Of a stretch of DNA of 64,000 nucleotides, positions 7,791-15,358 are shown piece after piece. The translations under genes were made by a program, and so were the position numbers. Where the stretch lies: positions 1-64,000 of the forward strand of contig NZ_JMIR01000003.1 in the NCBI RefSeq assembly GCF_000714935.1, written 5' to 3'. The first letter of the stretch is position 1. The number at the start of each line of letters is the position of its first letter. The DNA comes from Tumebacillus flagellatus. GTDB lineage: Bacteria > Bacillota > Bacilli > Tumebacillales > Tumebacillaceae. The notes under the pieces were generated by a model. The model worked only from the letters and a program-made list of their open reading frames with translations, made no database searches and was not told the origin of the DNA.

Positions 7791-8363
7791 CTACTGCTTG
7801 GTCAGCCCTTGCACTTTCGTCAACTCGGCTTTCAGCGACGCGTCGAGGGTTTGCATCAGTTTCAGCGCTTCTTGGTTGTTCGCTTCGATCTTGGCGGCGA
7901 TGTCCTTGATCTTCGCGGAGTCGGCCGTCTGGACGGCGTCGTGGAGTTGCTTGTGCAGGTCTTTGCCCGTCTTGCGGAGGTCTTTCAGCTTGGTCATCGA
8001 GTCTTCGGAAGACTTCAGGTCGGCTTTGATCTGCTTCTTCAGATTCTTGTCGGTAGAAGTATCCGCGAGGTCTTTGAGTTGCTTGTGCGTTTCGCGGATC
8101 GACTTGCCGGTTTCCCATAGCTGCTTCTTGGTCGCTTTCATCGCTTGGAAATCGACGCCGGAGTCCTTGATCGCCTGTTTCTGCTGCTCGGTCAACTGAA
8201 TCTTCTTATGCTCGCCTTGGTGCCCGTGCTCTTGCACCTGCTGAGTTGCCGACGGGGTCTGCTGCGTCGTGGAAGCGTTGTCATCGGTCGCTGCAAACGC
8301 CGCCGCGCCGCCTCCCAGTGCCAAAATCGCCGCCAACGTTGTGCCTGCGAGAAGTTTTTTCAT
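7791..8363 (-). CDS. Secreted helical protein
   Basis: The 190-residue product has a Sec signal peptide (about 1-25, ending AFA-A). The mature part is highly charged and helical, rich in Lys, Gln, Asp and Leu, and includes a His-rich stretch EHGHQGEHKK. The charge and helix pattern recall small periplasmic Spy/CpxP-like chaperones, but I cannot assign it to that family. The ATG at 8363 is preferred to a GTG at 8378; AAGGTGG lies about 11 bases before it. It is followed by a terminator that recurs beyond the toxin cassette. Confidence 0.65.
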   Translation of the reverse strand: MKKLLAGTTLAAILALGGGAAAFAATDDNASTTQQTPSATQQVQEHGHQGEHKKIQLTEQQKQAIKDSGVDFQAMKATKKQLWETGKSIRETHKQLKDLADTSTDKNLKKQIKADLKSSEDSMTKLKDLRKTGKDLHKQLHDAVQTADSAKIKDIAAKIEANNQEALKLMQTLDASLKAELTKVQGLTKQ

Positions 8364-8452
8364 AACCGTATTGTCCACCTTTCGTCATGTAAGTGAGTTC
8401 CTCTTGACTTCAGGTTACCCACCGAATGTGGAATAAATATGGAAATGAAATA

Positions 8453-8485
8453 GAAAAAACAGCCCCGCCAAGGAGCTGTTTTTTC
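8453..8485 (-). terminator. Terminator of the 8514-8981 gene
   Basis: An AACAGC / GCTGTT-type stem ends in TTTTTT on the minus strand, 30-60 bases after the stop. Confidence 0.7.
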
Positions 8486-8513
8486 TGAATCGTCTAGTTC
8501 TCATGCCGACTGC

Positions 8514-8981
8514 CTAGTGAGTCCCGAAAGGCTTCGTCTCGCCCATGACCATCTCGCAGTACTGGGTCTCCGTTTTCAAGAGACGCGCGACCTCTTCCAG
8601 CCGGTCGCCGCTGCGGAACACCGCCAGCGTCCGCCCGTTTTGGACTTCGTTGCACGCTTTGGAAATCGAGGCTTCCGGAATGCCGTAGGAACGCAAACGG
8701 TCTTCCACCGTCACCATCGTGCGCTGATGGTTGGTGCCCGGCAGTACATTCAATTGCGGTGCTTCGATCTCGCCTTGCACCGGGGTCGTATCGGACACGA
8801 TATTTTGGATAAACGGCGTCACGCCGGGGTAGAAGCCTTCGAGGCCGTCTCCATTTTCGTCCCCTTTGTTTTGCAGGTAGAGCACCGTGAAGTCGTTCAT
8901 CCCTGCTTTGAACAAGTTCTGAACAGAATCATGAGCTTGCTGGTAACTCGAAAACGCAGCCAATACAATCGGTTTTGCCAT
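8514..8981 (-). CDS. Hypothetical protein, possibly general-stress (YflT/17M)-like
   Basis: The 155-residue soluble protein starts at the ATG at 8981, which has GAGGGTGA 8 bases upstream. The layout recalls the YflT general stress proteins of Bacilli: an alpha/beta N-terminal part (PIVLAAFSSYQQAHDSVQNL), a variable middle, then an L-x-x-x-GI-x-E helix and a C-terminal V-x-x-GRTLAVF strand. Similarity is only moderate. It has no signal or membrane segment. It appears to be transcribed alone. Confidence 0.5.
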   Translation of the reverse strand: MAKPIVLAAFSSYQQAHDSVQNLFKAGMNDFTVLYLQNKGDENGDGLEGFYPGVTPFIQNIVSDTTPVQGEIEAPQLNVLPGTNHQRTMVTVEDRLRSYGIPEASISKACNEVQNGRTLAVFRSGDRLEEVARLLKTETQYCEMVMGETKPFGTH

Positions 8982-9056
8982 TTGAGTTTCACCCTCTCTC
9001 ACACGATTGCTTCTAGTATCTGTGAGAGCGCGGTTTGCTATTCTCGAAACGGCAGC

Positions 9057-9587
9057 TCACTCCCCGTTCGCCTCTTCCCAAACCTTGGTCCAGCGCGCCC
9101 GTGCTTCCGGGTCGAACGGGCCCTCCTGCGCTTCGAACAGCGCGACCAATTCGGCGGTCGCTTCGGCGATTTTGTGCAAGATGTCGGACGGGTACTTCAT
9201 CGCGTGCGCATGCTCGGTCAACTCTTCTTCGTCCACCACTTCGTACACGCCGTCGACGCTTGCGATCAGGTCGACATCGTAGTCGATGAACTTGTACAGA
9301 TTGCGCTCTTCTTCAAACTCCACCGGGCTTGCCACGTTGCAATAGTACGCCGTTCCTTCCTCGCGGCAGAGAACCGCGACGTTGAACCACTTCTCCGGGT
9401 GCACCCAATAGATCACCGGAAACGGGCTCGACCACTCGCTGCCGTCCGCTTCCACGACCGGCGTGTGGGGCTCAATCCACATCACGCCGCGTTCACCCGG
9501 CAGCTCGTACAACTTCACCCAGCGCCGATGCTCCCGCCCGTCATGTTTGTACGCTTGCATCCAAACCTCTCTCATGCGAACTCCCAT
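9057..9587 (-). CDS. DUF402 nucleoside tri-/diphosphate phosphatase, Ntdp-like
   Basis: The 176-residue protein matches the DUF402 family represented by B. subtilis YgaC and the S. aureus Ntdp phosphatase, which hydrolyse nucleoside tri- and diphosphates. Shared signatures are YKHDGREHRRW, WFNV, YYCNVASP, FIDYDVD, MKYP and GPFDPEARARW near the C-terminus. Acidic Asp and Glu residues of the central barrel would bind a divalent metal. In B. subtilis ygaC lies near fabL (ygaA). Here fabL is 4 kb away on the same strand, with the toxin cassette and two other genes between, so an old neighbourhood may have been split. A second in-frame ATG lies four codons in. Confidence 0.82.
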   Translation of the reverse strand: MGVRMREVWMQAYKHDGREHRRWVKLYELPGERGVMWIEPHTPVVEADGSEWSSPFPVIYWVHPEKWFNVAVLCREEGTAYYCNVASPVEFEEERNLYKFIDYDVDLIASVDGVYEVVDEEELTEHAHAMKYPSDILHKIAEATAELVALFEAQEGPFDPEARARWTKVWEEANGE

Positions 9588-9688
9588 CTCCTCCAGAAAT
9601 TCTCCCTATCTTTCCTCCGTGCCGGCTGATAGAATGATATCTTGTTGACATAACAAAAACTCTGCCAGACGAAGGAAGGTGCATCTCG

Positions 9689-10516
9689 ATGTTGACCATT
9701 CTGACTGTACTGCTGCTCATCGCCGTCCTGATCTCTGCCGTCCTCGGTTATGCGCATTGGAACACGTTCCGTCCGGTGGTCCGCGAAGTCGAGATGACGA
9801 TGGACGCGCGACTGGGCGACCGCGGTGAACTGCGCATCGTTCAGCTTTCGGACTTGCACATGGAACGCCAATCGATCAAACCGGAGCTCATGGCGAAGAT
9901 CATCGCCGACAGCAACGCCGATTTGATCGTGATGACCGGCGATTATCTCGATAACTACGACAACCTCGACAAATTCATGCTCTACCTCGACGAACTGAAA
10001 AAAGTCGAGCCGCAGCACGGCATCTGGCTGGTCTGGGGCAATCACGACCACTATCTCGGCGAGCGCATCGAAGAACTGGCGGAGCTGATCACCGCCAAAG
10101 GCATTCGCGTGCTCGCCAACGAGTGGGACTGCATCGAATTCGACAACCAGCGTCTGAACATCATCGGTATCGACGACTTCTGCCTCGGCAAGTCGGACAT
10201 CGCGCGCTCGTTCGACGGCGTGCAAGACGGCTGGAACCTCGTTCTCTCGCATGACCCGAACATCGTGCTGCATCTGGAAGAGCATCATAAAGTCGACTTG
10301 CTCCTCTCCGGCCACTTGCACGGCGGGCAGTTCAAAGTCCCGGGCGCTTTTAAATTGTTCCCGATGGGAGAACTCCCGAAACACAACGTGGTCTCCGGCC
10401 TGCACATCGTCAACGGAAAAAACGTCTACATCTCCGACGGTATGGGCCAAGCGGCGTTCAACCTCCGCCTCGGCACCCGCCCGGAGATCACCGTTCACAC
10501 CTTGCGCGCGGCGTGA
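9689..10516 (+). CDS. Membrane-anchored metallophosphoesterase, YkuE/YaeI-like
   Basis: The 275-residue protein has one N-terminal membrane segment (about 2-22). A calcineurin-like phosphoesterase domain follows with all metal motifs: DLH (about 55), GDYLD, GNHD, SHDP and GHLHGGQ. The family uses two metals to cleave phosphomono- or diesters; YaeI/YkuE relatives act on lipid-linked or wall-linked phosphate, but the substrate here is unknown. AAGGAAGGTG precedes the ATG. It converges with the aldehyde dehydrogenase gene, with a shared terminator between them. Confidence 0.88.
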   Translation: MLTILTVLLLIAVLISAVLGYAHWNTFRPVVREVEMTMDARLGDRGELRIVQLSDLHMERQSIKPELMAKIIADSNADLIVMTGDYLDNYDNLDKFMLYLDELKKVEPQHGIWLVWGNHDHYLGERIEELAELITAKGIRVLANEWDCIEFDNQRLNIIGIDDFCLGKSDIARSFDGVQDGWNLVLSHDPNIVLHLEEHHKVDLLLSGHLHGGQFKVPGAFKLFPMGELPKHNVVSGLHIVNGKNVYISDGMGQAAFNLRLGTRPEITVHTLRAA

Positions 10517-10535
10517 GGTGTTTTTTGTAGATGTA

Positions 10536-10573
10536 AGAAAGCACGCGGAGAGAGTCTTCCGCGTGCTTTTTTC
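10536..10573. terminator. Bidirectional terminator between convergent genes
   Basis: The AAGCACGCGG / CCGCGTGCTT stem ends in TTTTTT on the plus strand and a shorter T-run on the minus strand. Confidence 0.85.
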
Positions 10574-10576
10574 TGC

Positions 10577-12010
10577 TTAGAAACCGGTGGAAATGTACTT
10601 GATTTCGAGGAACGGCTCCATGCCGTAGTGACCGCCCTCGCGGCCGAGGCCGGATTGCTTCATGCCGCCAAACGGCGCTTGCACCGCGTTCGCCGGCATC
10701 GGATCGTTCAAGCCGACGATGCCGTATTGCAGGCCTTCGCTCATGCGAATCGAACGGCCGAGGTCGTTGGTGTACACATACGCAGCGAGGCCGTAGTCGG
10801 AGTTGTTCGCGCGCTCCAACACGTCTTCCTCCGTTTCAAACGTGAAGACCGGAGCGACCGGGCCGAACGTTTCTTCGGTCGCGATGCGCATCTCTTCGGT
10901 GACGCCGGAGAGCAGGGTCGGCTCGAAGAAGAAGCCTTGCTCGCCGTGACGCTTGCCGCCGCAGACGACGGTTGCGCCCTTCGCGACCGCATCTTCGACG
11001 TGCAGGGTCGCTTTGTCGAGCGCTTGTTGGTCGATCAGCGGACCCATCGTGGTTTCTTTCTCCAGACCGTGGCCGAGTTTAAACTGCTTCGCGATCTCTT
11101 CGGACGCCGCTTTCACGAAGTCTTCCGCGATGTTTTTGTGCACGTAGACGCGGTTGGTGCAGATGCAGGTCTGACCTGCGTTGCGGTATTTGGAGTTGAT
11201 CAAGCCGAAGACCGCTTTCTTGATGTCCGCATCGTCGAACACGATGAACGGAGCGTGGCCGCCGAGTTCAAGCGATACGCGCTTGACGGTTTCCGCTGCG
11301 TTTTTCGCGATCAGTTTGCCGACTTCGGTGGAGCCGGTGAACGTCACTTTGCGCACGCGCTTGTCGGTGGTCAGCATCGTGCCGATCTCCGCCGGATTCG
11401 ACGTGGTGATCAAGTTGATCACGCCCGCCGGGATGCCCGCTTGTTCCGCCAATTCGACGAGGCGAACGGCGGTCAGCGGCGTTTGTTCCGCCGGTTTGAG
11501 CACGACGGTGCAGCCTGCCGCCAGCGCCGGAGCGACTTTGCGGGTGATCATGCCCGCCGGGAAGTTCCACGGGGTGATCGCCGAAACCACACCGACCGGT
11601 TGTTTGAGCACGGTGATGCGCTTGGTCGGCTCAAGATGCGGGATGGTTTCCCCGTGTACGCGCTTCGCTTCTTCCGCGTACCATTGCACGAAGCCTGCCG
11701 CGTTGATCACTTCGCCCTTCGCTTCCATGAGCGGTTTGCCCATTTCGGACGTGAGCAGCGCCGCGATCTCGTTGCGTTGCTCCATGATCAAGTTGTACCA
11801 CTTGTAGAGCATTTGCGAACGCTTGTGTGCCGGAGTTGCCGCCCAAGCCGGGAACGCGCGGTGCGCCGCTTCAATCGCTGCGTCTGCATGAGATGCGTTG
11901 GCGTCGGCTGCGTGGCCGACCACTTGACCCGTCGCCGGATCGGTTACTTCAAAAGTGGAATCGGTTGCGATCCACTCACCGTTTATGTAGAGCTTGCTGG
12001 TCGTTGTCAT
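10577..12010 (-). CDS. gabD: NAD(P)-dependent succinate-semialdehyde dehydrogenase, GabD type
   Basis: The 477-residue aldehyde dehydrogenase oxidises succinate semialdehyde to succinate, which closes the GABA shunt; the closest pattern is GabD. It carries ITPWNFP near 145, VTFTGSTEVGK, catalytic Glu in ELGGHAP and catalytic Cys in GQTCICTNRV. The C-terminal PFGGMKQSGLGREGG is typical of the class. It is a single-gene unit here with no GABA transaminase nearby, so the physiological substrate is inferred from family only. Confidence 0.9.
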   Translation of the reverse strand: MTTTSKLYINGEWIATDSTFEVTDPATGQVVGHAADANASHADAAIEAAHRAFPAWAATPAHKRSQMLYKWYNLIMEQRNEIAALLTSEMGKPLMEAKGEVINAAGFVQWYAEEAKRVHGETIPHLEPTKRITVLKQPVGVVSAITPWNFPAGMITRKVAPALAAGCTVVLKPAEQTPLTAVRLVELAEQAGIPAGVINLITTSNPAEIGTMLTTDKRVRKVTFTGSTEVGKLIAKNAAETVKRVSLELGGHAPFIVFDDADIKKAVFGLINSKYRNAGQTCICTNRVYVHKNIAEDFVKAASEEIAKQFKLGHGLEKETTMGPLIDQQALDKATLHVEDAVAKGATVVCGGKRHGEQGFFFEPTLLSGVTEEMRIATEETFGPVAPVFTFETEEDVLERANNSDYGLAAYVYTNDLGRSIRMSEGLQYGIVGLNDPMPANAVQAPFGGMKQSGLGREGGHYGMEPFLEIKYISTGF

Positions 12011-12049
12011 AGTCGAAAAAGCCCTCCTTTATTGTCTTCACAATGAATG

Positions 12050-12481
12050 TCAGGTGTGTTGGAGAACGAACACCGGATATCCCCGCTCCCACCACTTGAG
12101 CAGGATGGCCCACCGCTCGCGTTCTCTCTCTGCACTGTTACACTTCTCGAATGAATCCGCTTTCTCCTCCACGATTTTCAGACATTCCTCAGAAGGTTGT
12201 AAAAAGTCGAGGAAATGCCCCGCACAGTGCGACAGAACGAATTCTACGCCGTCAAACACCAACTCTTGCCCCCGCTTGTAGTCGAACACGCCGCCGCCCG
12301 CGCAGAACGCGCTGTCCGCTTCCTCCAGCAACGCGCTCTCCTTGATCTGCGGCAACAGTTTCGGATGCAGAGTTTGAATCGACTTCTTCCACGCTTCGCC
12401 CTCGGCGTCGTCGAGCGCGATATGCTCGGCGCCAAACGTCACCGGGTCGAGCGAGACGATCGGAACGATCGTGTACTTCAC
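12050..12481 (-). CDS. Hypothetical protein, 143 residues
   Basis: I do not recognise the family. The best start is GTG at 12481, because GGAGG lies 9 bases before it and an upstream TTG at 12487 is too close. The protein is soluble, begins with a beta-like segment (KYTIVPIVSLDPVTFG) and has a CAGGGVFDYKRG turn near 60-70 and a Trp-rich C-terminus. A terminator at 12496-12533 separates it from the DUF4247 operon upstream, so it probably has its own promoter. Confidence 0.5.
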   Translation of the reverse strand: MKYTIVPIVSLDPVTFGAEHIALDDAEGEAWKKSIQTLHPKLLPQIKESALLEEADSAFCAGGGVFDYKRGQELVFDGVEFVLSHCAGHFLDFLQPSEECLKIVEEKADSFEKCNSAERERERWAILLKWWERGYPVFVLQHT

Positions 12482-12495
12482 CGCCAACCACCTCC

Positions 12496-12533
12496 AAAAA
12501 AAGCGCAGCCCTCCCGCGAACGAGAGGCTGCGT
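12496..12533 (-). terminator. Terminator of the DUF4178-DUF4247-YidC-DUF4247 operon
   Basis: A GCAGCC / GGCTGC stem with a T-run on the minus strand lies after the stop of the last DUF4247 gene. Confidence 0.8.
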
Positions 12534-12562
12534 TGTACAGTTGCTTTTGTAGCAAAAAGCGG

Positions 12563-13282
12563 TTACTTTTTCTTGCCGATGACTTTCCCGGTGCCGGACG
12601 ACGACTTCGGCGGCGTGACCGAACCTTTGGACGAAGAAGAAGACCCGGACGACGAAGAAGATCCAGACGACGAAGACGAACCCGATTTCGAGGAAGAGGA
12701 CGACGAAGAACCGCTGCTGCCGGAGCTGGACGGATAGCTGTAGGACGAGCTCTTCTTGGGGTACGACTGGCTCGGGTATTTCGAGTAATAGTGATATTCC
12801 GCATAGCCGTGGTACGACGGGTACGAACGGGAGCCCCAGTTTGACCCGAACATGTTGCCGATCAGCATCCCGGTCAGGAACGGCGACAAGTAGTTCGGAT
12901 CGTAGTGCTTCTGCACGTATTCCTTGGTGTCAACTTCGATCAGCGAGTCGCTTTGCTTCTCGCCGTCTTCTTGGACGTGGATGATGTCGTTGCCGTAGAC
13001 GAGGAACATGTCGTTGTCGTCTTGCTTGGACATCTCATCCGGTTTCTGTTGGTCGGCGATCTTCTTCGCGACATCCGGCACGCTGGTGTTCGCGGCGCGG
13101 TAGACTTTTTGCATGTTCGAACCGGTGCCGTCTGCGCTCTCCAGGCTGTATTTGTTCTTAATGTAATCCTGTGCGCTCATGCTGGCGCTGGAACTGCCCG
13201 TGGAGCTGCTTCCGCCGCATCCGACCAGCACCAAGGAACAGGCGAGCAGCACAGCTGTCATTTTGGTTGCTGTTTTCTTCAT
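12563..13282 (-). CDS. DUF4247 lipoprotein with long Ser-rich tail (second copy)
   Basis: The 239-residue lipoprotein has lipobox LVLVGC (Cys22). A DUF4247-like domain (about 36-150) shows KVYRA-x-VPDVAKKIAD, QKPDEMSK and LIEVDTKEYVQ. A Tyr/Ser stretch and a Ser/Gly-rich tract (about 165-225) lead to a basic tail. The tail motif PPKSSSGTGKVIGKKK is nearly the same as in the other DUF4247 protein at 14066. The ATG lies 3 bases after the yidC stop with GGGGGAAG upstream, so it is coupled to yidC. DUF4247 proteins often neighbour DUF4178 genes, as here. Function is unknown; an outer-face membrane or wall role is inferred. Confidence 0.8.
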   Translation of the reverse strand: MKKTATKMTAVLLACSLVLVGCGGSSSTGSSSASMSAQDYIKNKYSLESADGTGSNMQKVYRAANTSVPDVAKKIADQQKPDEMSKQDDNDMFLVYGNDIIHVQEDGEKQSDSLIEVDTKEYVQKHYDPNYLSPFLTGMLIGNMFGSNWGSRSYPSYHGYAEYHYYSKYPSQSYPKKSSSYSYPSSSGSSGSSSSSSSKSGSSSSSGSSSSSGSSSSSKGSVTPPKSSSGTGKVIGKKK

Positions 13283-13285
13283 ACC

Positions 13286-14017
13286 TCACGCTTCCCCCGT
13301 TTCTACTCCCCTTAATTCTCCCACGTTACTCACAGGTTTGGCAAGACCTGTATGTAAGTGGAATTTAGATTGAGCAAATTCACTCCGTAAAAACTTCCTC
13401 TCACAAATCCCCCACAGCGATGACGTCACCATGTACAACCCGATGGCGACAGGCGCTTTCCATAGAAAAAACACCATCATCACGGAAACGAACAGAATCG
13501 GCACGATCTTGGGCATCACCGCCGACACCGTCTCATCCGGCGGAATCAGCGGAACGAGCGAGCCGAGCGCGCTGACAATCCCGATCACAAACGGCATGAT
13601 GTGCGCCGCATCCGCTTGGTTCAGCGCGTGCGCCCACGGCAGCAACACCGTCGTGATGTCGCTTCCAAAGTGGGTAAACACCGCGTAGACCGCCGCAAAC
13701 ACCGGCATCTGCAACACCAATGTCCCGAGCATCGAAAACGGGTTGAACTTGTGCTCAACCGTCAGCTTCATCGCCGCTTCTTTGAGCTTGTCAGGGTCGT
13801 CCTTGTGTTGTTTCTGCACTTCCTTATACGCTTTCGAGAAGGCGCGGTTGCGGTGCGCAAACCGCGCTTGCCGGACTGATAACGGGAACAGGCACACCCG
13901 GACGATCAAGGTCAGCAGGATCACAGCCAATCCCCAATCGTGCACCGCGTTCTCGATACCGGCCAGCACCGGCCGCAGAAGACTTGCCAAGTACAAAATC
14001 GGTCCCCAGTTGCTCAT
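13286..14017 (-). CDS. yidC: YidC/Oxa1-family membrane protein insertase
   Basis: The 243-residue insertase has five predicted membrane segments. The first core helix GLAVILLTLIVRVCLFPLSV carries the conserved Arg (about residue 39) that sits in the hydrophilic groove of bacterial YidC. A charged cytoplasmic hairpin follows (about 50-85, KEVQKQHKDDPDKLKEA). It lacks the usual N-terminal lipoprotein signal of Gram-positive SpoIIIJ/YqjG. It lies between two DUF4247 lipoprotein genes rather than beside rnpA/jag, so it is an accessory copy. It may insert or mature membrane partners of that operon (inference). Confidence 0.85.
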   Translation of the reverse strand: MSNWGPILYLASLLRPVLAGIENAVHDWGLAVILLTLIVRVCLFPLSVRQARFAHRNRAFSKAYKEVQKQHKDDPDKLKEAAMKLTVEHKFNPFSMLGTLVLQMPVFAAVYAVFTHFGSDITTVLLPWAHALNQADAAHIMPFVIGIVSALGSLVPLIPPDETVSAVMPKIVPILFVSVMMVFFLWKAPVAIGLYMVTSSLWGICERKFLRSEFAQSKFHLHTGLAKPVSNVGELRGVETGEA

Positions 14018-14065
14018 CTCCGTTGTTCCCTACTTTCGTCCTGATCACAGTTGTTAGGATCAAAG

Positions 14066-14656
14066 TCAGCGCTTGCGAATCACCCGGCCTGTGCCGCTGG
14101 AGCTTTTCGGCGGTTTGACAGACGGAGTGGTGCGGGAGGGCGACGTATACGGCGGCGTGTACGTGCCCCCGCCCGTCCGTCCCCGATACGTCGGATCGTA
14201 GCCGACGCCCGTGTACCCGCCGCCTCGATAGCTTCTCCATCCGCTGCCGAAGATGTTGCTGAGCAGCGACGCCGCGAGAAACCCGTTCAGGAAACTCGGG
14301 TCATAGTTTTGACGGACGAATTCCTTGGTGTCCACTTCGATCAGCGCGTCTTCCTTCTTATTCGGGTCTTGTTGGACGTGGATGAGAGTTTGCGGATAGA
14401 CGAGAAACATCCGCTCGGTGCTTTCCTTGGACATCTCATCGGGCTTCTGCTCGTCGGCAATCTTCTTGGCGACATCGGGCACCGTTTGCCCCGGTGCCCG
14501 GTAAACTTTCTGCTGCGTATCGCCGGAGCCTTTGACGTCCTCCAGCGCGTATTGATTCTTGATAAAATTTGCTGAGTTCTCCATTCCACAGCCGACTGTA
14601 AAAACGGTGAGTGCCAATGTGAGTGCGATCGTTCTCGTCAGCCTCTGCATGCGCAA
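14066..14656 (-). CDS. DUF4247 lipoprotein (first copy)
   Basis: The 196-residue lipoprotein has lipobox VFTVGC (Cys23). Its DUF4247-like domain parallels the copy at 12563: KVYRAPGQTVPDVAKKIAD, QKPDEMSK and LIEVDTKEFV. The C-terminal part is rich in Gly, Tyr, Thr and Pro rather than Ser, but the end again reads PPKSSSGTGRVIRKR. It is 15 bases downstream of the DUF4178 gene and 48 bases before yidC. The conserved basic tail in both copies suggests a shared binding partner such as anionic wall polymer or lipid; that is inference. Confidence 0.8.
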   Translation of the reverse strand: MRMQRLTRTIALTLALTVFTVGCGMENSANFIKNQYALEDVKGSGDTQQKVYRAPGQTVPDVAKKIADEQKPDEMSKESTERMFLVYPQTLIHVQQDPNKKEDALIEVDTKEFVRQNYDPSFLNGFLAASLLSNIFGSGWRSYRGGGYTGVGYDPTYRGRTGGGTYTPPYTSPSRTTPSVKPPKSSSGTGRVIRKR

Positions 14657-14671
14657 GAACCCCTTTCAGGA

Positions 14672-15193
14672 TTATTCGCTGCCCGGGAGAATCATGACTT
14701 CGCTCGGTTTGACTTTGCCGCCGACGCGAATGATGATCTCGCCGCTTTGCCATTCAAACAGCATCGCTTTGCCGTCGTCGGAGAGATGCATCCACCAATA
14801 GACGATGTCGTAATGGTTGAACGCGCTGGCCCCTTGCACGTTGACGGTCGCTTCGCCGCGTGCCGCTTCAAAGTACGACTCGTCGTCATAGATCATCTCG
14901 TGGTTGATCTCTTCCGGATTCTCCAAGCGGGCATCGAGTGTTTCATAGAGAAAAGCACGGATCGACTCTTTCTGCTCGACCATGAGGTAGCCGTTTTTCG
15001 GGCCGGACAGCACGTATCCGGTCTTGACCTGACCGCCGCTGCGGTAGGTGGTGATGCCTACTACTTTATAATCCTCCAAGTCATACGAAACGATGTCACC
15101 GATTTGCAAGTTCGTCAGGGTGCGTTGGACGACTTGGGTGCCCTCGTTTTGGTTTGCTTTCCAGATATTCTTGATCCGATCAAAAACGCTCAT
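14672..15193 (-). CDS. DUF4178 protein
   Basis: The 173-residue soluble protein fits the DUF4178 family: LQIGDIVSYDLEDYKVVGI near 30-48, then beta-rich repeats with YDDESYFEAARG and FEWQSGEIIIRVGGKV. It is cytoplasmic, with no signal peptide. It heads an operon with two DUF4247 lipoproteins and a YidC homologue. DUF4178 and DUF4247 genes co-occur in many Bacilli and Actinobacteria, often with DUF350. A promoter of the ECF-sigma type (TGCAAC, 16 bases, CGTA) lies at 15239-15264, so envelope stress may induce the operon. Confidence 0.78.
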   Translation of the reverse strand: MSVFDRIKNIWKANQNEGTQVVQRTLTNLQIGDIVSYDLEDYKVVGITTYRSGGQVKTGYVLSGPKNGYLMVEQKESIRAFLYETLDARLENPEEINHEMIYDDESYFEAARGEATVNVQGASAFNHYDIVYWWMHLSDDGKAMLFEWQSGEIIIRVGGKVKPSEVMILPGSE

Positions 15194-15238
15194 CGTGGAA
15201 TCGCTCCTCGCTCCAAATAAAGTTCTGCTAGTTAGCTA

Positions 15239-15264
15239 TACGAATCAGTTCGGCTCCGGTTGCA
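15239..15264 (-). promoter_or_regulatory. ECF-sigma-type promoter of the DUF4178/DUF4247/YidC operon
   Basis: On the minus strand TGCAAC (15259-15264) and CGTA (15239-15242) are 16 bases apart. That matches the SigW/SigM-class pattern of Bacilli (TGaAAC or TGcAAC, N16, CGTA/CGTC). It lies about 46 bases before the DUF4178 start. Confidence 0.55.
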
Positions 15265-15318
15265 CAAGTTCCTGTCCTTTTTTTGGCGGACTTGCCGTAT
15301 AGATGAAAATCAGTCACA

Positions 15319-15335
15319 ATAGGATCAGGTATACA
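15319..15335 (+). promoter_or_regulatory. FapR-box-like operator upstream of fabI
   Basis: The imperfect palindrome ATAGGATCAGGTATACA shares the core GATCAGGTAT with the site before fabL. It overlaps the -10 of a possible promoter (TTGCCG near 15291, 17 bases, CACAAT), the usual position for repression. Confidence 0.45.
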
Positions 15336-15358
15336 TACATGCACAAAGGAGATTGAAC

